NCBI GenBank assembly: GCA_019136135.1
Contig: JAGVUR010000060.1
Coordinates: 1 to 43,368, forward strand
DNA: 43,368 nucleotides
Reading direction: 5' to 3'
Source: Verrucomicrobiota bacterium
GTDB taxonomy: Bacteria > Verrucomicrobiota > Lentisphaeria > Oligosphaerales > Oligosphaeraceae
The number at the start of each line of letters is the position of its first letter. Position 1 is the stretch's first letter. Position numbers and translations under genes: made by a program. Below the pieces are notes generated by a model. That model had not been told where the DNA came from. It did not search any database and saw nothing but the letters and a program-made list of their open reading frames with translations. This document shows positions 32,000 through 38,955 of the stretch, one piece after another.

Positions 32000-32439
32000 G
32001 GTTTTAATATCTTCTCCATAATTATTAGTTTATTTACCTTCGTCACTCCGCATACCGACCACCCGGCCTTTTTGAAGCAGTAACCGGGGTTGGTGCTCCT
32101 GATTTTGCTCGGGTTGATATAAGTGTAAAATCGTTGGTTGCCCCATCTTTCGTAAGCGAGTTTCTCCGCTTCAAGGATGAGGTAACTGGATAGCAACGGC
32201 CCTTCATTCCTGAATACTGAACAGTTAACACCTTCCTGACCGTCACCGCTGATAAACTTTCGCCATACGAAAAGAGCGGATTGGTCGGGAGTCATAAGCA
32301 CCATCTTTTCGCCGGGGCCGACGAACAACTTCGGTCTGCGTCCGTCCTTGTAAAGGTACCGGGAATAGTGCCTGTCGAATAGTTTACGAGCTGTGCCATT
32401 GCCGTCCTTGATTTTAAGCCACACGATGTCGTCAAACAC
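31996..32439 (-). CDS. Phage GNAT-like protein (147 aa)
   Basis: A 147-residue protein with HYSRYLYKDGRRPKLFVGPG near the N-terminus and YTYINPSKIRSTNPGYCFKK near 105-124. This NPGYCFKKAGW pattern is shared by a common phage family that looks like a GNAT-type acyltransferase fold and is sometimes compared with the Mu Mom DNA-modifying protein. Its place beside two DNA methyltransferases would suit DNA modification, but this is an inference. It overlaps the pentapeptide gene end. Confidence 0.55.
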   Translation of the reverse strand: MFDDIVWLKIKDGNGTARKLFDRHYSRYLYKDGRRPKLFVGPGEKMVLMTPDQSALFVWRKFISGDGQEGVNCSVFRNEGPLLSSYLILEAEKLAYERWGNQRFYTYINPSKIRSTNPGYCFKKAGWSVCGVTKVNKLIIMEKILKP

Positions 32440-32788
32440 TATTCCCCTTCCTGTATTGATCGGTTACGTCTTCACCCGTCCGTGTATCGAATACTTGGAT
32501 AATTTCGATCTTGTCGGCAGATGCCTTTCCGTCAGTAGCCCACGGCTCGTTTATCTGAGCATCTTCGGGGATACGGATACGGGCTTCTAGGGGCCTATTA
32601 CCATAATGGACGGCGCACCATGATCGGGATGCAAAATGAAAACCGGGGTAGGAGCATGTGTCGCGGTCATCTGACGCAAAAACTTCACCTTCCCGTAATG
32701 TGTTTAAGCCGACATAGAATTGATACCCGTTATTGTTCAAACCTACGTTAAAGCGTTTCCAATAATAATTCCCCGGCTCAACGCCCAT
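32432..32788 (-). CDS. C-terminal part of frameshifted pentapeptide-repeat protein
   Basis: The frame after the shift. From ATG 32788 it encodes 118 residues (MGVEPGNYYWKRFNVGLN, SYPGFHFASRSWCAVHYG, INEPWATDGKASADKIEI), a compact domain found in phages behind pentapeptide repeats. In frame, [12 protein letters not shown] stands upstream and continues the A(D/N)Lxx pattern, so this and the next entry were probably one gene. It may still be made separately from ATG 32788, although no good ribosome site is present there. Confidence 0.6.
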   Translation of the reverse strand: MGVEPGNYYWKRFNVGLNNNGYQFYVGLNTLREGEVFASDDRDTCSYPGFHFASRSWCAVHYGNRPLEARIRIPEDAQINEPWATDGKASADKIEIIQVFDTRTGEDVTDQYRKGNSV

Positions 32789-32798
32789 AACTTTGATT

Positions 32799-33155
32799 TT
32801 ATATTTTGTGTTTATCAGGTCGGCATCCACACAGATCGGCACCGCGCAGGTTGGCATCGCACAGGTCGGCACCGCGCAGGTCGGCACCGTACAGGTCGGC
32901 ATCGCGCAGGTTGGCACCGTACAGGTCGGCATCGCGCAGGTTGGCACCGTACAGGTCGGCACCGTACAGGTCGGCATCGCGCAGGTTGGCATCCCGCAGG
33001 TTGGCATTCCGCAGGTTGGCATTCCGCAGGTCGGCACCGTACAGGTCGGCACCGCGCAGGTTGGCTCGTTTGGCTTCTACCGCCTTCACAAATGAATCGG
33101 CCTCGATCTCGAACATCACTGAATCGTTAAATCTGTTGCGGATAGTAAATTTCAT
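32799..33155 (-). CDS. Pentapeptide-repeat protein, N-terminal part (frameshifted)
   Basis: 118 residues from ATG 33155 with GGAGGGG upstream. After about 30 leading residues, some 17 A(D/N)LxG-type pentapeptides form a right-handed beta-helix ([14 protein letters not shown]). The frame then runs off after GADLCG at about 32827. Removing one G there restores [14 protein letters not shown] in register with the following frame. Pentapeptide proteins can mimic DNA and shield gyrase; here the role is unknown. Sequencing error, true inactivation or a programmed +1 shift are all possible. Confidence 0.65.
   Translation of the reverse strand: MKFTIRNRFNDSVMFEIEADSFVKAVEAKRANLRGADLYGADLRNANLRNANLRDANLRDADLYGADLYGANLRDADLYGANLRDADLYGADLRGADLCDANLRGADLCGCRPDKHKI
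32812..33065. repeat. 15-bp tandem DNA repeats coding pentapeptides
   Basis: About 17 near-identical 15-bp units (CAGGTCGGCACCGTA on the + strand and variants), coding the pentapeptide helix on the minus strand. High identity between units suggests recent expansion and makes the site prone to slippage. Open frames on the + strand here are shadows. Confidence 0.9.
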
Positions 33156-33262
33156 TTCCCCTCCAATCCTCTCGCCCATTGCAGTGCAGGGTGAATGATT
33201 TTGCCGGTGCCGTCATAAAAATATTCGCACCGCCTACAGGGATGCTTTGGCAACCTGTGCAT
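33152..33262 (-). CDS. Tiny Cys-pair protein (36 aa)
   Basis: A 36-codon frame ([20 protein letters not shown]...) with a CRRC pair. GGAGG stands six bases before ATG 33262, the start overlaps the end of the preceding gene, and the TGA overlaps the pentapeptide gene's ATG (ATGA). The coupling on both sides and the protein-like sequence support a real gene. Function unknown. Confidence 0.5.
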   Translation of the reverse strand: MHRLPKHPCRRCEYFYDGTGKIIHPALQWARGLEGK

Positions 33263-33701
33263 TCCCGCCCTCCACCAAGCCTCGCTCGCGCAACATTCTC
33301 GCAACTTTCGTCCGTGAGACGATAAGCGTTATCAATTTTTTCTCCCGCTCCGGCGTGGATTCATCAATGAGGTCGATGGGCTTCCTGCCTTTCATCCGCA
33401 CCATCAAATCGTGTACCTCCGCCCTGGTTTTCTCGCCATGCGGCAACTCACGATTCTCTGCGGCAGCCCAGACTGCATATTCCAAAAGATCATCCGGAGA
33501 TTGCTCGATGAGGCTTAACACGAGATTCATCGCATGCTTCAACTCCTGATGCGTGAGTTCCCCGGCGCAATCTAATGCCAGAAGCACCGCCTCGCTTGCC
33601 TCCGGAGCAAGCATGTCGACGATAATTGTCGGCACTAACGATTTTACCAACTTCTCGTCAACACTCTTTTCTAATACATCACCCTTAAAGGACAGTCCCA
33701 T
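33234..33701 (-). CDS. Hypothetical protein (155 aa), paralogue of its neighbour
   Basis: A 155-residue helical protein. It shares with the next gene a core of IVDMLAPEASEAVLLAL type and, near the C-terminus, TPEREKKLITLIVSRTKVAR followed by MLRERG. The two are therefore probably tandem duplicates. No catalytic motif is visible. They lie between the recombination genes and the modification genes. Function unknown. Confidence 0.65.
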   Translation of the reverse strand: MGLSFKGDVLEKSVDEKLVKSLVPTIIVDMLAPEASEAVLLALDCAGELTHQELKHAMNLVLSLIEQSPDDLLEYAVWAAAENRELPHGEKTRAEVHDLMVRMKGRKPIDLIDESTPEREKKLITLIVSRTKVARMLRERGLVEGGNAQVAKASL

Positions 33702-34162
33702 TATGCTACCTCCGTATTTTCCGTGATTGCGGACGGGGTAGAATTGATAACATCCTTTTTGCGTAATATTTCGGTAATGCGCGCCCTCATTGCAATTATG
33801 TAGATCAGTTTCTTTTCCCTTTCCGTCATGTCGGCACTATAGAAATCATTCGCGTTCTTCCCATCTATCAAATCCAGAAGCCGTTTCACGTCGTCGTAGT
33901 CTGTCTTTGGATACGTGACCCCGTTTTCGTCCGCCAAGAAGCTACCCACCTTAATGGTCTCTTGGAGTATCCCTTTCGGACAGATGGAAATTACGGCGTA
34001 TACAATCCCCAGTGTTTCCAAAAGCTCGTCAAGTGTACTGTTCTCCGTCCTCCTAAGGATGCCCAATGATGCCGCCGTTGGGTCTGGCTGGAGCATTTCG
34101 ATCACCAGCCTGCCGACGCCTTCCTTCATAATCCCGATTTTTGTGAAACCCTCATCATTCAT
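33701..34162 (-). CDS. Hypothetical protein (153 aa), paralogue of its neighbour
   Basis: A 153-residue helical protein. LVIEMLQPDPTAASLGIL and DMTEREKKLIYIIAMRARIT followed by EILRKK correspond to segments of the downstream neighbour, so the pair looks like a diverged tandem duplication. Overlaps at both ends indicate one operon. Could form a hetero-oligomer with its paralogue; function not recognised. Confidence 0.65.
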   Translation of the reverse strand: MNDEGFTKIGIMKEGVGRLVIEMLQPDPTAASLGILRRTENSTLDELLETLGIVYAVISICPKGILQETIKVGSFLADENGVTYPKTDYDDVKRLLDLIDGKNANDFYSADMTEREKKLIYIIAMRARITEILRKKDVINSTPSAITENTEVA

Positions 34163-34368
34163 TTCTTCCTCCTCCCTTTGTTTGTCTGTAATCCCTTTTC
34201 CATGTTTTCGCCCATCGTCTTTCCAACCTTCACTAATTTCCCCAGCTTTTCACATGCCGCACGCATGTCCTCCGACATCACGCCTATTGTCTCCGCGAGT
34301 TCCTCCATTGCGTCAAAAACCGTGCAGATATATCGATACTCGTCGTTGTCAACCACGTACCGTTCCAT
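34159..34368 (-). CDS. Small hypothetical protein (69 aa)
   Basis: A 69-residue, mainly helical protein with an acidic first half and a very basic tail (GLQTNKGRRKK). It overlaps the nuclease gene's end by 20 bases and the next start by four. Possibly a nucleic-acid-binding accessory. No family recognised. Confidence 0.5.
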   Translation of the reverse strand: MERYVVDNDEYRYICTVFDAMEELAETIGVMSEDMRAACEKLGKLVKVGKTMGENMEKGLQTNKGRRKK

Positions 34369-35188
34369 TCATCACCGTCCTGTGGGGGCATATGTCCCGC
34401 GCCACGCAATACCGCTCACACCGCGCATATTCACCTTTGCGCTCCTGAATGTAATGGTGTTCGTTGAGGATGCCTTTTTCGTCCGCCCAATTAAATGCCT
34501 CGTCATATGACGGGAGAACCCGCAGTGCCGTCTTTCTGCCCTTTTTCATAACGGCAAACTGCGGTGGCCTCTCCCATCTTTCCTCTGGTGTGCATGGTTC
34601 CTGCGCGTTGTACCGTCGTATCCATTCAGATATGATGGGTTCGATTTCCACGCGAGGCATTTCCCGTATCGCGTATGGACACGCCGGATAGCCGCCTCCG
34701 CCTAGCGACTTACCCTCGCTCCAATCACGTGCAATAGCATGGATTTCCATGCGCGAGACCGGATAACCATGCGCCTCCCAGAGTTTCCGGTAAATGTTCA
34801 GTTGATCTCTCCATTCCGTTTTGACACCCTTATCTAGGATTAGAGAGTAAACGCCTGTGGTTTTGTAGTCGATGATAACCCCGTCATCGTAGAGGTCTGT
34901 TACCCCAACGATCTGATACCCCTCATATTCAATCGTCAGTTTCTTCTCCGCAATTGCGTCCGCCGGGGCGTTCTTTCGCATGAAATCATGGAAGCCCACC
35001 CCGAACACCCTCCACACCATGTTTGCTACATCATCTTTGAGTTCAGCCCAACGTGTGTCGCGTATCACACGAACATATGGTGGAGCCGTAATATCTGTCG
35101 CGGAAAAACGGTTCGGCGTGGGCGGATATGGTTCACCGCACGCGTTAATATATGCCTGTGGCAATTTTTGTGTGTTTGTGTATATCAT
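34349..35188 (-). CDS. RecB/Cas4-like PD-(D/E)XK exonuclease
   Basis: A 279-residue nuclease. VGVTDLYDDGVIIDYKTTG (about 94-112) supplies the D98, D107 and K109 of the PD-(D/E)XK core, and DQLNIYRKLW (128-137) is the QxxxY motif of RecB-family enzymes. Four cysteines are possible iron-sulphur ligands: one near residue 17 and CERYC...C near the C-terminus, as in Cas4. It would resect DNA ends for the neighbouring annealing protein and SSB. No CRISPR genes are present, so it is a recombination nuclease. Confidence 0.8.
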   Translation of the reverse strand: MIYTNTQKLPQAYINACGEPYPPTPNRFSATDITAPPYVRVIRDTRWAELKDDVANMVWRVFGVGFHDFMRKNAPADAIAEKKLTIEYEGYQIVGVTDLYDDGVIIDYKTTGVYSLILDKGVKTEWRDQLNIYRKLWEAHGYPVSRMEIHAIARDWSEGKSLGGGGYPACPYAIREMPRVEIEPIISEWIRRYNAQEPCTPEERWERPPQFAVMKKGRKTALRVLPSYDEAFNWADEKGILNEHHYIQERKGEYARCERYCVARDICPHRTVMNGTVRG

Positions 35189-35560
35189 TTAGTCCTCCGG
35201 CTCGAATTCATTCTTTATGTAGGGCGAACCACTTTTCTTTTTCGTCAGTTTCAGATGGTCAACAATGATGTTCGTGTAGTTCTTCCCTTCGCGCTCGCTG
35301 TATGTTATGCGACCCTTGAGCGACACAGCGTCCCCCTTGTCACCGTACATTGCGAGTTCGGTGGCTTGTGTCCCGAACACACTACATTTGTGCCATTCGG
35401 TTCGTTGTTTGTCTCCATATCCGGACGATGTCGCAAGGCTGAAACTCGTGACGATCACCCCGCCCCTTAATTCCTTGCCTTCCGGTTTTGCACCGAGATG
35501 TCCCGAGAGCAACACTATGTTTGTGTCATAGGTTGCGCGTTTGGTGTCTGCGCTAGGCAT
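35189..35560 (-). CDS. ssb: Single-stranded DNA-binding protein
   Basis: A 123-residue OB-fold protein: IVLLSGHLGAKPEGKEL, VTSFSLATSSGY, EWHKCSVFG and GDAVSLKGRITYSE are the SSB strands in order. ATG 35560 has AAGGAGG six bases upstream; a longer start lies inside the erf gene. The acidic end (NEFEPED) lacks the DIPF tip of bacterial SSB. It protects replication and recombination intermediates and sits between the annealing and nuclease genes. Confidence 0.9.
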   Translation of the reverse strand: MPSADTKRATYDTNIVLLSGHLGAKPEGKELRGGVIVTSFSLATSSGYGDKQRTEWHKCSVFGTQATELAMYGDKGDAVSLKGRITYSEREGKNYTNIIVDHLKLTKKKSGSPYIKNEFEPED

Positions 35561-36224
35561 TGTTCGCCTCCTTGTATTCGAGGTATTTGTTGTAGCAAAC
35601 ACCCACGTTCTTATCCGTCCTTATTTTATCCGGCGCGGAGAAAACACCGCCCGTCATCTCATGGAATTTCAACATCGCGTCGGAGCCGTACCGCTTAATA
35701 AACCAATCCGTCATTTCTTTTCTTTTCTGCTCCGTTGTCAGATTCCTTTCTGCATCAAGCCGTCTCGCTTCCTCGGTATAATCCTGCAACGTTTCCCTGG
35801 CGGTAACGCCGTTACTCGCAACGAGCGCCAACCCTTTTTCGCTGCTGTCTGGGTCGGAGCCATCGTCCAACAAGAGAAGTCCTTGTAACGCGTATTTACG
35901 AGCATACGACGAGGATGCCCCGAACGATTGCGCAATATCCATTCCCTTCCTGTGGATATCAATGCCAGCAGACGCGCCGACCTTGATGTTCCCGCCGTCC
36001 ACCATATCGATAAATGTAGCCTCCGCGTCGCAACAAAGAACGTCACCGAATGTCCTGATTGTATCGTTGAGAATGATGACGGCCCCAACCTCGGACAGGA
36101 TGGGCTTCACCGCTTCAACGATATCTTCGCACGACCGATAATGGAAGCCCCCGAACTTGTTAAACTGCCCCTTGGGAGCCTTGATCTTTTGTTGCACCGT
36201 TTGCAATTTTTCCAGCACGCTCAT
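35553..36224 (-). CDS. erf: ERF-family single-strand annealing recombinase
   Basis: A 223-residue ERF-type protein. QKIKAPKGQFNKFGGFHYRS with DIVEAVKPIL, and GMDIAQSFGASSSYARKYAL with QGLLLLDDG, are family signatures. It anneals complementary single strands, often circularising phage DNA through terminal repeats, which is notable given the direct terminal repeat here. It is followed by SSB and the PD-(D/E)XK nuclease, forming a compact recombination module. The end overlaps ssb by eight bases. Confidence 0.9.
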   Translation of the reverse strand: MSVLEKLQTVQQKIKAPKGQFNKFGGFHYRSCEDIVEAVKPILSEVGAVIILNDTIRTFGDVLCCDAEATFIDMVDGGNIKVGASAGIDIHRKGMDIAQSFGASSSYARKYALQGLLLLDDGSDPDSSEKGLALVASNGVTARETLQDYTEEARRLDAERNLTTEQKRKEMTDWFIKRYGSDAMLKFHEMTGGVFSAPDKIRTDKNVGVCYNKYLEYKEANNA

Positions 36225-36703
36225 CTCTCCTCCTGTTTTGCACGCTTCCGCTCCTTGTATGCGCGGAGACAGATTTTTGCTTTCTCCTTACGGACGATCT
36301 CACTACATGTCGGGCAACGTCTGGCCCACACGCCGTAAATTGTGAATTCCTCGCCGCACCGTTCGCAGATGCCAGTTTTTATGCTATGTCTGACGTAATG
36401 TTTGGGTCTTTTCGAGATTTTCTCGGGCTTCTCGGTCAGGATGGGCGCAGACAACACCCGCTCCCTTAACCGTTTTATGTAACAATCTTCTTCAATTCCA
36501 AAGACGTTGAGATAGTGGTCAAGCCCCCCGCCGGGCGAAAAGAATTCGATAGAGGATTTGTATTCGTCCTCCGTGAAACTATTGTGTCCGGCCCTGTATC
36601 CCTCGATGTCGATCAGGCATTGGTTGATGACCCCAAGCAACAATGTCCAGCCGGGGTTGTTCGTTGCTTCTACAAACTGTTGACTATTCTGTAACATTGT
36701 CAT
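36221..36703 (-). CDS. Zinc-ribbon protein (160 aa)
   Basis: A 160-residue protein with an N-terminal helical domain (WTLLLGVINQCLIDIEGYRA) and a C-terminal zinc ribbon, CERCGEEF and CPTC about 18 residues apart, followed by a very basic helix. This suggests DNA or RNA binding. Starts at 36703 or two codons later; AGAGGG precedes. It is the first substantial gene of the leftward early operon. Confidence 0.65.
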   Translation of the reverse strand: MTMLQNSQQFVEATNNPGWTLLLGVINQCLIDIEGYRAGHNSFTEDEYKSSIEFFSPGGGLDHYLNVFGIEEDCYIKRLRERVLSAPILTEKPEKISKRPKHYVRHSIKTGICERCGEEFTIYGVWARRCPTCSEIVRKEKAKICLRAYKERKRAKQEER

Positions 36704-36720
36704 TAACCCTCTTTACGAAA

Positions 36721-36750
36721 TGTATACCATAAAATCAAAAAAAATGCCAA
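36721..36750 (-). promoter_or_regulatory. Second leftward promoter candidate
   Basis: Minus strand: TTGGCA (36750-36745), 18-base spacer, TATACA (36726-36721), with TGG just before the -10. The start would fall about 10 bases before the AGAGGG ribosome site of the gene at 36703. Weaker than the promoter at 36907-36935. Confidence 0.45.
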
Positions 36751-36774
36751 CATCATTTCATTTTTCTTTTTTTT

Positions 36775-36900
36775 CTATTCATCGCGCATCGCTTCTTCAA
36801 GTGTGTGTATAATGGCCAACAGATGTAATTCGTACCCATGTCGCACATTGTCGGTCATTTCCGTGAACCCCGCGAAACTGTGGAACATCGCATACAGCAT
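36775..36900 (-). CDS. Possible leaderless small protein (41 aa)
   Basis: Forty-one codons from ATG 36900 (MLYAMFHSFAGFTEMTDN..., ending LEEAMRDE). The frame extends two codons further to ATG 36906, but that ATG touches the -10 box of a consensus promoter. The predicted transcription start is about 36900, so translation could begin at the first base of the mRNA, as for lambda cI from PRM. A later ATG at 36858 is an alternative. The protein looks like a short helical pair. No family recognised. Confidence 0.45.
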   Translation of the reverse strand: MLYAMFHSFAGFTEMTDNVRHGYELHLLAIIHTLEEAMRDE

Positions 36901-36906
36901 GTCCAT

Positions 36907-36935
36907 ATTATATTCAGTTATCCACGCGTTGTCAA
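36907..36935 (-). promoter_or_regulatory. Consensus sigma70 promoter, leftward
   Basis: Minus strand: TTGACA (36935-36930), exactly 17 bases, TATAAT (36912-36907), a perfect match to the bacterial consensus. It would drive the leftward recombination/modification operon at once after infection. T-rich DNA lies upstream. Back-to-back with the rightward promoter at 36987-37015. Confidence 0.85.
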
Positions 36936-36986
36936 GAGGGGGATGAAAAAAAAAACAAAAAAATGCGAAAATTGTTAATCAAGGTC

Positions 36987-37015
36987 TTTACAACTTTACA
37001 AAATGTAAGTATAAT
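36987..37015 (+). promoter_or_regulatory. Strong sigma70 promoter, rightward
   Basis: TTTACA (36987-36992), 17-base spacer, TATAAT (37010-37015). A run of A residues upstream (36946-36967) resembles an UP element. The predicted start, about 37022, leaves a 27-base leader containing GGGAGGGG before ATG 37049. It drives the replication operon. Confidence 0.85.
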
Positions 37016-37048
37016 ATAGTGTGCAGGGGATTCCTGCCGGGAGGGGAA

Positions 37049-37249
37049 ATGAAAGACAAGACAACGATCAGGGGCATATTCATGTGTTCCAACTGTGAAA
37101 CCAAGGAGGCCAATATCCTTGTAGTGTCTGGCAGTGATCTTCTTCGAGCGCTCTGTCCGTGGTGCTTCGCCTCGATATGGAACAACGAGGTAAGGGCGGA
37201 ACTCGAAGAGGCAATAAACAGTGATGTGAACAAAGCGAGGTACAACTAA
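37049..37249 (+). CDS. Zinc-ribbon small protein (66 aa)
   Basis: A 66-residue protein with CSNC near residue 13 and CPWC near 37, a four-cysteine zinc ribbon, followed by an acidic helix (EVRAELEEAINSD). First gene of the rightward early operon; ATG 37049 has GGGAGGGG upstream. The stop overlaps the primase start. Possibly a regulator or replication accessory; function unknown. Confidence 0.65.
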   Translation: MKDKTTIRGIFMCSNCETKEANILVVSGSDLLRALCPWCFASIWNNEVRAELEEAINSDVNKARYN

Positions 37250-38955
37250 TGCTCCAGCACGCACTTAGATACCGCGATATGGGCCTAAGCGTTATCCCTG
37301 TCAGATCGAATTCCAAGATACCCGCAACGAAATGGCTTGAGTACCAGTCTAGGCTTCCATCCGTCGACGAGATCAACCAGTGGTGGGGTAGAGAGGATTA
37401 CAATATCGGCATTGTCACGGGGGCAGTCAGTGGGATTATGGTGATCGATTGTGATTCCCCGTCCGCAATCACGGCATTTCTGGAATTGTATAAGGGGGAC
37501 GCACCACGGGTGCGGACACCCCGAGGCATGCATTTCTTCTTCAAGTACGAGGAAGGGATGCAGAATTCGGTAAGGGTAGCGGGGTACGACTTGGATATCA
37601 GGGCAGACGGAGGATACGTCGTTGCTCCGCCAAGCATTATTAATAATAGACTTTATGAATTTATAAAACCTATAGAGTCCATATCTATAATACCTAATAT
37701 AGATTCTAATATAATTAATGCATTATCTATAAATAATGCATTAATTACAAATAATAATATTAATAATAATATATATAACGTGCGCGCGCACGAAGCAAAT
37801 ATCGTGCCATTCAATAAAAACAATCACAATCAGTCACATGAGTCACAAACGGTCACAGATTATTTCATAAAAGGCCGCCGGGATGAAGACATTTTTCATG
37901 CGGCAAATTGCCTCGTAAAAGGTGGGGCAAAAGTCGATTTTATCAGGCAAGCACTTAAAATGCTTGCCTTTTCTTGCAATCCTCCATTCCCCGAAAACGA
38001 GATCGAAGCGAAAGTATCGAGCGCAATCGAGCGGGGTAAGAGAAAAGATCGGAACATAATGGCTGAAATTAAGGAATGGCTTGAGTCACAAACAGGACAC
38101 TTCCGAGTCACAGACTATCACAACGAGTCACATTTGGTCACAAAACAGGAAAAGCACGCCGCAAACGTCGCTTTTACCCGTCTATGTGAACAGGGAATAC
38201 TCGAACGGCACGGCGACAGGAGCGGAACATACCGCAAAGTCGAGAATGACGTCGAGGTCATCGACTGGAAGAATGCGGTCACCGAAGAATATCCGATCAA
38301 GTTTCCGCTGAACGTCCACCACCTCGTCAAACTCTATCCCGGCAACATTGCTATCCTGGCGGGCGCGACGAACACGGGCAAGACAACCTTCATGCTCGAA
38401 CTTGTCCGTCTCAACCAGTTCACCCATAACGTCCTCTACATGAACTCCGAGATGGGCGCCTCAGAACTAAAATTGCGGCTCGAGATGTTCAAGGACGTAT
38501 GCCCTTTGGAAAAATGGAAGTTCAAGGCAATCGAGCGTTCCGACAAGTTCGCCGACGCCATCGACCCCGACGGCCTGAACGTCATTGACTTCATGGAAAT
38601 TTACGATGAATTTTGGAAACTTGGCGGCTGGATTAGGGACGTGCATAAAAAATTGAATAAAGGCGTCGCCATCATTGCCATTCAGAAACAGTCAAGCACG
38701 AAGAAAGACCAGAAGGACTTCGGCAGGGGCGGAGAGATGACCCTTGAGAAGCCGCGCCTTTACATGGCAATGGACCGGGGGCGGTTGAAGATAGTCAAGG
38801 CAAAGATATGGAGGCGGCATGACAGGAACCCTAACGGCCTGTCACGGTCATTTAAGATAGTATCGGGTTGGAAATTCCTCCCCAACGACGAATGGAGGGA
38901 CGAGAAGGAAGGGCAGTATCCGACCTCGGGAGCAGGATACGAGGTGTCGGAATGA
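37249..38955 (+). CDS. Primase-polymerase/RecA-type helicase fusion
   Basis: A 568-residue replication protein. Residues 1-130 are a bifunctional primase-polymerase (AEP) domain, with NIGIVTGAVSGIMVIDCDSP giving the DxD pair, RTPRGMHFFFK with its His, and DIRADGGYVVAPPS. About 205-265 is a primase C-terminal-type helical region (PFPENEIEAKVSSAIER). Residues from about 365 form a RecA/DnaB-like ATPase with Walker A GATNTGKTT. It would prime and unwind DNA for host polymerase. Residues 128-195 are a low-complexity Asn/Ile linker coded by an AT-rich island with repeats. Confidence 0.85.
   Translation: MLQHALRYRDMGLSVIPVRSNSKIPATKWLEYQSRLPSVDEINQWWGREDYNIGIVTGAVSGIMVIDCDSPSAITAFLELYKGDAPRVRTPRGMHFFFKYEEGMQNSVRVAGYDLDIRADGGYVVAPPSIINNRLYEFIKPIESISIIPNIDSNIINALSINNALITNNNINNNIYNVRAHEANIVPFNKNNHNQSHESQTVTDYFIKGRRDEDIFHAANCLVKGGAKVDFIRQALKMLAFSCNPPFPENEIEAKVSSAIERGKRKDRNIMAEIKEWLESQTGHFRVTDYHNESHLVTKQEKHAANVAFTRLCEQGILERHGDRSGTYRKVENDVEVIDWKNAVTEEYPIKFPLNVHHLVKLYPGNIAILAGATNTGKTTFMLELVRLNQFTHNVLYMNSEMGASELKLRLEMFKDVCPLEKWKFKAIERSDKFADAIDPDGLNVIDFMEIYDEFWKLGGWIRDVHKKLNKGVAIIAIQKQSSTKKDQKDFGRGGEMTLEKPRLYMAMDRGRLKIVKAKIWRRHDRNPNGLSRSFKIVSGWKFLPNDEWRDEKEGQYPTSGAGYEVSE
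37633..37792. other. AT-rich island with perfect inverted repeats in the primase gene
   Basis: About 140 bases of almost pure A/T. TTAATGCATTAT (37715-37726) and ATAATGCATTAA (37733-37744) form a perfect 12-bp stem with a six-base loop. The island ends abruptly in the 14-base palindrome CGTGCGCGCGCACG (37779-37792). The coded protein is low-complexity Asn/Ile, which suggests DNA-level constraint. A DNA-unwinding element of an origin is a reasonable reading. Confidence 0.6.
37833..38142. repeat. Seven GTCACA repeats in two clusters (iteron-like)
   Basis: GTCACA begins at 37833, 37842, 37852, 38085, 38107, 38127 and 38137, with related ATCACA at about 37823 and 38118. Spacings are near 10 or 20 bases, i.e. 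about the same helix face. The copies occupy two different codon frames of the primase gene, so they are not simply a peptide repeat. Together with the adjacent AT-rich island this looks like a replication origin. Confidence 0.6.

Noticed and set aside
32720..33198. Long + strand frames of VQVG/AQVG, RHR and RRSAP repeats
   Set aside because: They are antisense shadows of the 15-bp pentapeptide-coding repeats; no ribosome sites and opposite to operon direction.
34826..34855. TTGACA on the + strand within the nuclease gene as a promoter
   Set aside because: No adequate -10 at 16-18 bases and it would be antisense to the operon.
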